64,000 nucleotides of DNA from Microbacterium testaceum. Its GTDB lineage: Bacteria > Actinomycetota > Actinomycetes > Actinomycetales > Microbacteriaceae. The translations under genes and the position numbers were made by a program. Below, one piece after another: positions 57,886 to 64,000 of this stretch. The stretch is from NCBI RefSeq assembly GCF_020781835.1, contig NZ_JAJGNJ010000005.1:124001-188000 (forward strand), written 5' to 3'. The notes beneath the pieces are model-generated. The model was not told the DNA's origin. It was given only the letters and a program-made list of their open reading frames with translations, and searched no databases. Each line of letters starts with the position of its first letter. Position 1 is the first letter of the stretch.

Positions 57886-58047
57886 ATGACCGATCCCACC
57901 GCATCCGATCGTCCCGACGACGACGCCGCCCCCGATTCCCAGTCCAACGGCGCCGGCTCCGAGTCTCCGGAAGAGGGCGCCGCCGCGCAGCGCGACGCGG
58001 ACGAGGCCGCTGACACCGGCGCCTCCCCCACCGGCGAGATCAACTGA
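57886..58047 (+). CDS. 53-aa acidic disordered protein
   Basis: Asp/Glu/Ala/Ser/Pro-only protein without hydrophobic core, ending 'GASPTGEIN'. cgggag lies 6 nt before the ATG. Similar in style to proteins at 54510 and 61472. 96 nt downstream of the coupled small-protein operon; may be separately expressed. Confidence 0.55.
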   Translation: MTDPTASDRPDDDAAPDSQSNGAGSESPEEGAAAQRDADEAADTGASPTGEIN

Positions 58048-58065
58048 CCGGCTCCGACCGGCGGG

Positions 58066-59541
58066 TCACACCGTCGCGAGCTGGTCGTCGCGCGGTGCGA
58101 GATCGGGGCGCAAGCGCGTCCCGAACTCGTGCCGGAGTGCGCTGAGGGCCGCTTGCCACCCGGCGAGGCCGTGCACGCCCGGACCGGGGCTCGTCGACGA
58201 CGAGCACAGGTAGACGCCGGGAAGCGGCGTGCGCCACGGGTCGGGGCTCCACACCGGTCGACCGATGAGTTGCGCAAGCGACGGCGCTCCGGCCGAGATG
58301 TCGCCGCCGGGGAAGTTCGGATTCCACGCAGCGATGTCGACAGCCGTGCTCGATGACGTCGCGAGGATCGTGTCGCGGAAGCCGGGGGCGAAGCGTTCGA
58401 TCTGGGCCACGATGGCCTCTTCCCGATCGGCCGTGCTTCCCGCGGGCACGTGCGTATAGGCCCACAGCACGTGCTTCCCGGCCGGCGCGCGCGTGGAGTC
58501 GAACAGCGACGGCTGCGCGACCAGCACGTAGGGCGCCTCCGGCAGTTCCCCGCGGACCACCGCATTCTCGGCGGCCGCGATCTCACCGCGTGTTCCGCCG
58601 ACGTGGACGGTGCCCGACCGGGCCACCTCGGGGTCGGACCACGGCACCGGCTCCGACAGCGCGAAATCGACCTTCGCCACCCCGCCGCCGTAGCGAAAAC
58701 GCTCCAACGCACGGCGATAGGCCGCCGGCAGCGCGGCACCGGCGAGTCCCACGAGCGCGCGCGGAGTGACATCCAGCAGCACGGCGCGGGCGGGCGGGAG
58801 CTGGCGGAGATCGGTGACGTCGACGCCCGTGTGCACGACGCCCCCGTGTGCGCGCAGATCGGCGATCATCGCGTCGGCGATGGACTGGCTGCCTCCGACC
58901 GGGATCGGCCAGCCTCGTCCGTGGGCGTAGGTGGCCAGCACAAGGCCCGCTCCCCCGGCCGCCAGACTCGGCTGGGCGAGGATCGAGTGCGCCGACACCC
59001 CCGTGATCATCGCCGGCGCGAGTTCCTCCCGGAACCGCGCGTTCCACAGCGGTCCGCCCTGTTCGAGTGACCGGATGCCGAAGAAGAACGCCGCGAGAGG
59101 GTCGCCGGGGATGCGCAGCAGCGCATTGCCGGTGAAGTCGGCGACACCTCGCAGGTGGGTCACGAGGGGCGCCAGGAGACGCGCGTACGCCGCTCCGTCT
59201 CGACCGATCGCGTCGGCGGCGCGGTCGAGGTCGCGATACGCCAGACCCGCCCGCGCACCGTCCAGCGGATGAGCGAACGAGACCTCCGGCACGACGAAGG
59301 ACACGCGCCGTTCGAGGCCGAACTCGCGGAAGAACCAGGACTCCAGGGCGAGGGGGTGCACCGCTGACCCGAGGTCGTGACGGAACCCGGGCAGCGTCAG
59401 TTCGCCGGTCGATGCCGCACCTCCCAGCGACGTCTGCCGCTCGTAGACGGCGACGGACAGCCCGGAACGGGCGAGCGTGACCGCCGCCGCGAGCCCGTTC
59501 GGCCCCGACCCCACGACGATGGCGTCGTACCGCTCACTCAT
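58066..59541 (-). CDS. phytoene desaturase-family FAD oxidoreductase (PYROXD2-like)
   Basis: 491-aa flavoprotein: N-terminal FAD-binding 'AIVVGSGPNGLAAAVTLARSG' (11-19 are the GxGxxG), 'YERQTSLGGAASTGE', and C-terminal 'GVYLCSSSTSPGPGVHGLAGWQAAL', the CrtI/PYROXD2 closing motif. No carotenoid genes lie nearby, so a role in carotenoid formation is not supported; closest family use is generic NAD(P)/FAD-dependent oxidoreductase. Overlaps the next gene's stop/start (ATGA at 59541). Confidence 0.85.
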   Translation of the reverse strand: MSERYDAIVVGSGPNGLAAAVTLARSGLSVAVYERQTSLGGAASTGELTLPGFRHDLGSAVHPLALESWFFREFGLERRVSFVVPEVSFAHPLDGARAGLAYRDLDRAADAIGRDGAAYARLLAPLVTHLRGVADFTGNALLRIPGDPLAAFFFGIRSLEQGGPLWNARFREELAPAMITGVSAHSILAQPSLAAGGAGLVLATYAHGRGWPIPVGGSQSIADAMIADLRAHGGVVHTGVDVTDLRQLPPARAVLLDVTPRALVGLAGAALPAAYRRALERFRYGGGVAKVDFALSEPVPWSDPEVARSGTVHVGGTRGEIAAAENAVVRGELPEAPYVLVAQPSLFDSTRAPAGKHVLWAYTHVPAGSTADREEAIVAQIERFAPGFRDTILATSSSTAVDIAAWNPNFPGGDISAGAPSLAQLIGRPVWSPDPWRTPLPGVYLCSSSTSPGPGVHGLAGWQAALSALRHEFGTRLRPDLAPRDDQLATV

Positions 59542-60041
59542 CGTCGGATCGGCTCCTTCTCGGCCGTCGACGCCTGCCCGATCGCCGAGGCACCACCCGT
59601 GGTCCCGGGAGCGCCGCCCTCCGCGAGGTAGGCCAGCCGGTGCAGCGTCTCAGCGTTGCGCCAGCGCGTGATCGCGTCGAAGACGACGTCGGGGAGCAGC
59701 GTCGTCGGGCCGGTCACGGGCTCCTCCTGCAGGCGCACGACGCACGCGTCACCGCGCGCTTTGACGTCGATCGAGACCCGAGCGATGCCGATGGGCCCGC
59801 CGTGCGGCTCGAGCACCGCCCGGTGGGGTGGGTCCCACACGCGCATCACCGTCGTGTCGTTGACCAGGGCGGGCCAGGAGCCGAAGGAGTGGTGCAGTTC
59901 GGCGCCCTCGCCCGGCCATTCGTCCGAGACATCGCGCATGCGCGAGGCTCCGACCACCCACAACGGATAGAGCCAGCCGTTGGCGAGCACGCGGAACACG
60001 TCGTCGGGTGAGCAGTGGAGCAGTCGCACGTTGCGAGCCAT
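59538..60041 (-). CDS. SRPBCC (START-like) domain protein
   Basis: 167-aa protein of the SRPBCC/polyketide cyclase-like fold: 'MARNVRLLHCSPDDVFRVLANGWLYPLWVVGASRM' opens the domain and 'RVSIDVKARGDACVVRLQEEPVTGP' is a central strand. A hydrophobic ligand pocket is expected. An excellent AGGAGGTG lies before the ATG at 60041. Coupled to the downstream oxidoreductase by a 4-nt overlap, suggesting the two act on the same hydrophobic compound. Confidence 0.8.
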   Translation of the reverse strand: MARNVRLLHCSPDDVFRVLANGWLYPLWVVGASRMRDVSDEWPGEGAELHHSFGSWPALVNDTTVMRVWDPPHRAVLEPHGGPIGIARVSIDVKARGDACVVRLQEEPVTGPTTLLPDVVFDAITRWRNAETLHRLAYLAEGGAPGTTGGASAIGQASTAEKEPIRR

Positions 60042-60176
60042 CGGGGGCACACCTCCTGATCGGCGGACGAGGATGCGCGGCAAGGCCCGGAACCCCCGAC
60101 CGGATGCCACCACGGTACGGGTCCACGTGCGGAGCGGTCACGGTGGTTGCGCGGGCACGCCGCGACCGTTAGGCCC

Positions 60177-61358
60177 TCATGCGGCGACGTCCGCGGGCAG
60201 AACCACCCACGCGCGGGTTCCTCCGGCCGGCGACTCGTCCAGTCCGATGTTCCCGCCGTGGGCCTGTGCGATGCGGCGGCAGGTCGCCAGCCCGATGCCG
60301 AGTCCCTGCACCTCGGCGTCGTGTCCGCGCTGCATGGGCTCGAACACCCTGTCGCGCAACTCCGGCTCGACGACGTCGCCGTTGTCATCCACCAGCAGAC
60401 GCCACCCGTCGGGCAGCTCCTGGACGGTCACCACCACGCGCGGCACGCGACCGGCCGCCACGGTGAACTTGACCGCGTTCGCGATGAGGTTCTGCAGGAG
60501 CACGCGCAGCAGCGTGTCGTCGGCGCGGACGAACGTCGAGGCATCCACGACGATCTCGGCCCCGGACTCGACCACCGCACCGTCGAGATCCTCCAGCACT
60601 GCGTCGACGATCTCGGCCACGTCGACACGACTGAAGTGCGGACGGGCGCCGCCCAACCGCGCGAAATCGAGGAGGTCCGTGACCATCGCCGTCATCCGCG
60701 CCGCCGCCGCCTCCGCCCGCGCGAGGGAGCGAGCCGCACGCGGCGCGTCGATCATCTCGGGGCTGTCGGCGGCGAGCTCGAGAAACCCCGAGAGGGCCGT
60801 GAGCGGGTTGCGCAGATCGTGACTCACCTGCGCAGCGAACTGCTCCAGCTGGGCGTTGGACTCGGCGAGATCGCGGGTCACGCGCCGCAGTTCGAGGACG
60901 TCGATCACCTGGTGCGCGAGCAGGTCGAGCGCGTGCGCGCCGGCATCCGTGAGCTCTCCGACCTCGTCGTCGAACACGCAGAGGGTCCCGATCGCGACAC
61001 CGGCCGGTGTGATGAGGGGGCTGGAGGCGTAGAAGCGGACGGAGGCGATGACCCCCGTCACGAAGGCGTTCTCGCGGAAACGCGAATCCTCCCGAGCATC
61101 CGGCACCACCACGCGGCGCGGGTCGACCAGCACCGCTGCGCACATCGAGTCCTCGATGGAACAGGATGCCGCCTGCACGCCCACCGCGGCGACCTGGTGC
61201 TGAGCCCGGTCGTCGATGATGTTGATCACGGCGGTCGAAACGCCGCAGACGGCGGCCGCCAGCTCCACCAGGCCCTGCAGATCCGGTTCCGGAACCGCCC
61301 CGACGATGCGGTACTGATCGATCGCCCGGCGGCGCGTCACCTCGTGAGCTGTGGACAC
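60177..61358 (-). CDS. orphan GAF-domain sensor histidine kinase
   Basis: 393-aa soluble histidine kinase. Residues about 25-160 form a GAF domain ('VAAVGVQAASCSIEDSMCAAVL', 'FYASSPLITPAGVAIGTLCVFDDE'); then a DHp helix with His in 'AAQVSHDLRNPLTAL' and a HATPase domain ('NLIANAVKFTVAAG', 'DDNGDVVEPELRDRVFEPM', 'GLGIGLATCRRIAQAHGG'). No transmembrane helix. No response regulator is adjacent. GAGGGG precedes the GTG at 61358. It may sense a small ligand or redox state; signal unknown. Confidence 0.88.
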   Translation of the reverse strand: MSTAHEVTRRRAIDQYRIVGAVPEPDLQGLVELAAAVCGVSTAVINIIDDRAQHQVAAVGVQAASCSIEDSMCAAVLVDPRRVVVPDAREDSRFRENAFVTGVIASVRFYASSPLITPAGVAIGTLCVFDDEVGELTDAGAHALDLLAHQVIDVLELRRVTRDLAESNAQLEQFAAQVSHDLRNPLTALSGFLELAADSPEMIDAPRAARSLARAEAAAARMTAMVTDLLDFARLGGARPHFSRVDVAEIVDAVLEDLDGAVVESGAEIVVDASTFVRADDTLLRVLLQNLIANAVKFTVAAGRVPRVVVTVQELPDGWRLLVDDNGDVVEPELRDRVFEPMQRGHDAEVQGLGIGLATCRRIAQAHGGNIGLDESPAGGTRAWVVLPADVAA

Positions 61359-61431
61359 GGCATCCCCTCGCGAATGTCTCCCCCCGCCCGAGCCTAGCCG
61401 CACCGTTACACCCTGGCGCGATGGATCGGTA

Positions 61432-61454
61432 GACCCTCGCGCAGCGCGAGGGTC
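61432..61454 (+). promoter_or_regulatory. 5' hairpin before the Pro-rich gene
   Basis: gaccctcgcg (61432-61441) and cgcgagggtc (61445-61454) form a perfect 10-bp hairpin with a 3-nt loop, just upstream of the ATG at 61472 and downstream of a possible -10 (tagacc). Could stabilise the mRNA 5' end or block translation. Confidence 0.5.
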
Positions 61455-61471
61455 CGAACGAGGCTGACAGC

Positions 61472-61756
61472 ATGACCTTCCCCACTCCCGGACCCATCGA
61501 CCCGCCTACCACGCCCGATGCCCCGAGTGCGCCGGGGATCCCCGCCACCCCCGGGGAGCCGTCGCCGCCCAGCCCCGCGGAGCCCCTGGCCCCGACGCCG
61601 GACGAGCCGACCGTCCCCACCCCCGCCGAGCCCGCACCGGACCCCTCGGGGGCGGACGCCCTCGACGGCGCCGTGGGAACAGCCGAGCCTGAGGCCGACA
61701 ACGCCGTCGAAGAGGACATGGTCGAGTCCATCGACCCGGGTGGCGATCCCGACTGA
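61472..61756 (+). CDS. proline-rich acidic protein
   Basis: 94-aa low-complexity protein: first 60 residues nearly half Pro (PxxP repeats), last 30 acidic ('DNAVEEDMVESIDPGGDPD'). No membrane segment or signal peptide. A cgagg lies 12 nt before the ATG, after a hairpin. Function unknown; similar in style to the acidic proteins at 54510 and 57886. Confidence 0.55.
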   Translation: MTFPTPGPIDPPTTPDAPSAPGIPATPGEPSPPSPAEPLAPTPDEPTVPTPAEPAPDPSGADALDGAVGTAEPEADNAVEEDMVESIDPGGDPD

Positions 61757-61793
61757 TCCGTCGGCGACGCGACGCGGAGAGGCGCCCGACGGA

Positions 61794-63119
61794 TCAGGGG
61801 TTGCCGCGTGTCCAGAGCAGAAGGATCGCCACGGCCTGCAGCACGAGGCATCCGGCCAGGATCGCGGTTCGACGGCGCGGGGTCGACGACCACCGATCGT
61901 CGCCCAGCAACGGGGCCATCGGCATGAGCAGTCGGAACGTGCTCTGCTGCGGAAGGAAGACCGCGAAGATGTACACGCCGTAGCTGAAGACGTACGCCAC
62001 CACCATGAGGCCCAACCGCCGCACGGGCCGCGACCACAGCAGCGCCGCGAAAGCGACCAGCAGCGCGATGACGAGGATGATCCCGACGACACCCAGATGG
62101 GTGCCTGCCTGGCGGAACCACGGAGTGAACGGCGTGAACTCGTCGTTGCCGACGTAGTCGAGCCACCAACCGAGCTCCGTGCGGATGTATGCGTTGTGAG
62201 TGCCCGTGACGTATTGCGCGATGTGGTTCCACGACAGACCCGCGACCGCGATCGTGAGACCGGTGGCCATGAGCGAGGCCCATTCCCTCACCGGGAAGGG
62301 ATCGACGCGACGGCGGAAGAAGCGCACGAGGAAGACGATCCCGAGCGCCAGCCCGAGCGCGAGGACACCGGGACGCGTGTAGGCCGCGACGAGTCCGATC
62401 GGCAGGATCCACAGGTACTTCCGCTTGATCGCGAGCAGCATGCCGCTGAAGACCAGCAGCATGAACAGGCCCTCGCTGTAGCCGATCACGAAGAGGAACG
62501 ACATCGGCGCGAACGAGAAGAAGACGACGGACCACCACGCGGCGCGCGGCTTGGTCACCGTGCGCATGAGGACGAAGAGCACCCACGTCGCCCCGAGGCT
62601 GGCGGCGAGGCTGAGGAGGACGGCGACCGGTTGCCACCCCAGGCCCGTCGCACCGGAGAGTGTACGGACGAGGAAGGGGAAGACGGGCAGGAACGCCCAG
62701 TTGTTCGGGAGGATGTCGCCCGAGACGTTCATCGGCAGCGACATGGGGTAGCCCTGCGCCGCGATCTGGCCGTACCGGTCGGCATCCCACCCGGTGAGGT
62801 AGTCGAAGAACGTCCCCAGACGCTCACTGTCGGGACCGAAGCCCCAGCGCGCCGCCTTGGCGATGGAATAGAAGCCCCACAGCAGGCCGAAGTTCACCGC
62901 GCGTGCGATCGCCCACAGCAGCAGCACCCGGGTGAACGCGCCGCGCTCGATCGGCTCCACACCCTGTGGCGCCCGCAGCACGTCCTGGCCGTACCGGCGC
63001 AGCGCCCGACCCGCGCGGGAGTCGACCAGGCGGCGGCCGCGGTCGCGCAGCGGGGCCAGGCGATCGTCGGTGGGGGCCGGCCGTACCGTGGGGACCAGCT
63101 CGCTCGGCGGTGCGCTCAC
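61794..63119 (-). CDS. PIG-V-like mannosyltransferase, polytopic membrane protein
   Basis: 441-aa glycosyltransferase of the GT-C/PIG-V class with about ten transmembrane helices after a soluble N-terminus. Family-typical pattern near the first loop: 'GWDADRYGQIAAQGYP' (acidic GT-C catalytic loop) and 'NNWAFLPVFPFLVRTL'. Members transfer mannose from polyprenyl-phosphate mannose to lipid or protein acceptors outside the membrane. The acceptor here is unknown. Followed after 129 nt, on the same strand, by the guanidinium exporter. Confidence 0.8.
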   Translation of the reverse strand: MSAPPSELVPTVRPAPTDDRLAPLRDRGRRLVDSRAGRALRRYGQDVLRAPQGVEPIERGAFTRVLLLWAIARAVNFGLLWGFYSIAKAARWGFGPDSERLGTFFDYLTGWDADRYGQIAAQGYPMSLPMNVSGDILPNNWAFLPVFPFLVRTLSGATGLGWQPVAVLLSLAASLGATWVLFVLMRTVTKPRAAWWSVVFFSFAPMSFLFVIGYSEGLFMLLVFSGMLLAIKRKYLWILPIGLVAAYTRPGVLALGLALGIVFLVRFFRRRVDPFPVREWASLMATGLTIAVAGLSWNHIAQYVTGTHNAYIRTELGWWLDYVGNDEFTPFTPWFRQAGTHLGVVGIILVIALLVAFAALLWSRPVRRLGLMVVAYVFSYGVYIFAVFLPQQSTFRLLMPMAPLLGDDRWSSTPRRRTAILAGCLVLQAVAILLLWTRGNP

Positions 63120-63248
63120 TCGGAACCTTTCACACAGGGAGGAAGTGGGCTGCTGACGACGGTGTCCGGCCCGGACAAGTGCATTCGGCCAGATCGTACC
63201 GGATGCACACCAACGTCCTTCCCGGTTGACATTCAGGAAATGCCCTGG

Positions 63249-63572
63249 TCAGTGGGCGTCGCCGACGAGTTTGAGGCCCACCACGCAGCCCACCAGACCG
63301 AGGATCAGGAGGATCTTCACCAGGGAGATCGGCTCCGCTCCCCCCACCATCGCGATGACGACGGTCAAGGCCGCGCCGATCCCCACCCACACGGCGTACG
63401 CCGTCCCGGTCGGGATATCCCGCATCGCCCACGCCAGGCCCGCCATGCTGGCCACCAGCGCGACACCGAACACGACGCTCGGCCACAGCCTGGTGAGGCC
63501 CTCCGACCGTCCGAGCGCGGTGGCCCACACCGCTTCCAGGACACCCGAGACGGCCAGAACGATCCACGACAT
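63249..63572 (-). CDS. gdx: SMR-family guanidinium exporter (SugE/Gdx type)
   Basis: 107-aa small multidrug-resistance-family antiporter with four transmembrane helices. The catalytic Glu of the first helix is in 'SGVLEAVWATALGRSEG'; 'GTAYAVWVGIGAALTVV' is typical of the Gdx/SugE branch, which exports guanidinium. A guanidine-III riboswitch directly upstream (63586-63626) abuts the ribosome binding site aaggag, so expression is expected to rise when guanidine binds. EmrE-type multidrug transport is the alternative but the riboswitch makes guanidine export more likely. Confidence 0.9.
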   Translation of the reverse strand: MSWIVLAVSGVLEAVWATALGRSEGLTRLWPSVVFGVALVASMAGLAWAMRDIPTGTAYAVWVGIGAALTVVIAMVGGAEPISLVKILLILGLVGCVVGLKLVGDAH

Positions 63573-63585
63573 GACGGTGCTCCTT

Positions 63586-63626
63586 GGCCAGTCTTGTCGC
63601 TGTCCGGGTACTGATCCCTCGTCCGG
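63586..63626 (-). promoter_or_regulatory. guanidine-III (ykkC-III) riboswitch
   Basis: On the transcribed strand the leader reads ccggacgagg, then ggatcagtacccgg, then acagcgacaagactggcc, matching in order the conserved guanidine-III elements CCGGACGAGG, TACCCGG and GACAAGAC. CCGG pairs with CCGG to form P1, and CAGT with ACTG forms the pseudoknot P2 (with flanking GG/CC). The 3' end is immediately next to AAGGAG of the downstream exporter gene, indicating translational control. Recognised by consensus matching by eye. Confidence 0.85.
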
Positions 63627-63727
63627 TGGTGCGGTGCGCACGCTCCTCCCACGGTAGTAGGCGAGCCTGTGCAGTCCCCGTGCACGGCATCCCCCCGCTT
63701 CCGACGGAGGCGACCGAGGATCGCGGG

Positions 63728-64000
63728 CTACAGCAGGAAGATCGACACGAGGCCGGGATTGTGCGCGTGCACCAGCACCCCGAAGACGACGGCGTCGAAG
63801 AGCAGATGCACCGTCACGACGTACCAGAGCGAGCGGGTGCGCAGGAACAGGAAGCCCTGGACCAGGGCGAACGGGATGGTCAGGACCGGCCCCCAGGCCT
63901 GATATCCCAGCTCCCACAGGAACGACACGAAGACGACGGCCTGCAGGACGTTCGCGCTCACGTCGGGGAAGTGCCGACGCAGGAGCGCGAACACGGTGCA
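63728..64000 (-). CDS. CPBP-like intramembrane protease homologue, C-terminal fragment
   Basis: 90 codons visible, frame open to the right edge, so N-terminus lies beyond the window. Two to three hydrophobic helices; 'FLFLRTRSLWYVVTVHLLFDAVVFG' resembles the last helices of CPBP (CAAX/Rce1-like) proteases, where a His lies in the final motif. Conserved Glu motifs would be upstream and cannot be checked. Family assignment tentative. Confidence 0.5.
   Translation of the reverse strand, partial: CTVFALLRRHFPDVSANVLQAVVFVSFLWELGYQAWGPVLTIPFALVQGFLFLRTRSLWYVVTVHLLFDAVVFGVLVHAHNPGLVSIFLL

Noticed and set aside
63249..63572. Quaternary-ammonium multidrug exporter (EmrE/QacE) assignment
   Set aside because: GTAYAVWVGIG pattern and the guanidine-III riboswitch favour a guanidinium exporter.

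Overview
The window is a gene-dense, very GC-rich actinobacterial chromosome segment. Gene content, gene order and protein style point to Microbacteriaceae, most likely Microbacterium: B-type actinobacterial housekeeping proteins, many GTG starts, -10 boxes placed 6-7 nt before start codons, and a strikingly frequent GGATGCC/GGCATCC heptamer. There are no insertion sequences, prophage genes, CRISPR arrays or rRNA. One tRNA gene is present (Arg, anticodon CCG). The sequence looks like core chromosome with a few accessory inserts.

Layout. 1-10.7 kb: a truncated BenE-type transporter; the isoprenoid and membrane-protease genes ispG, site-2 protease and dxr, interrupted by a fused anthranilate synthase (trpEG) with a complete ribosome-mediated trp attenuator and by a MurE-like ligase; then an FKBP lipoprotein and a PlsC-type acyltransferase. 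10.7-18.4 kb: a three-carbon block with PTS-dependent dihydroxyacetone kinase (dhaKLM), a SorC-type regulator, and divergent glpD, glpF, glpK with a large palindrome between regulator and glpD. 18.4-24.6 kb: mixed single genes (OsmC, asparaginase, amino-acid permease, PP2C phosphatase, membrane protein, YaaA). 24.6-34.9 kb: the complete F1Fo ATP synthase operon preceded by atpI-like, wecA-like, sua5 and prmC. 34.9-40.4 kb: a mostly opposite-strand insert (cysK-cysE, acyl-CoA dehydrogenase, AraC regulator, amidase) that separates prmC from prfA. 40.5-51.4 kb: prfA, rho with a very long disordered N-terminus, thrB-thrC-hom-lysA, a DUF2993-like protein and argS. 51.4-53.9 kb: a translationally coupled operon of Ser/Thr kinase, lipoprotein and transglutaminase-like protein. 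54-58 kb: tRNA-Arg and many very small proteins, including a MarR-regulated divergent cluster. 58-64 kb: a phytoene-desaturase-like oxidoreductase with an SRPBCC partner, an orphan GAF histidine kinase, a PIG-V-like mannosyltransferase, and an SMR guanidinium exporter preceded by a guanidine-III riboswitch; a truncated CPBP-like membrane protein runs off the right edge.

How it fits together. The glycerol block can take up glycerol (GlpF), phosphorylate and oxidise it (GlpK, GlpD), and channel dihydroxyacetone through PEP-dependent DhaKLM. The thr/lys cluster makes lysine, homoserine and threonine from aspartate semialdehyde. The most informative non-coding elements are the trp attenuator (2353-2438), the guanidine-III riboswitch (63586-63626), the glp palindrome (14080-14116), and three related palindromic elements, each lying at a convergent gene junction.
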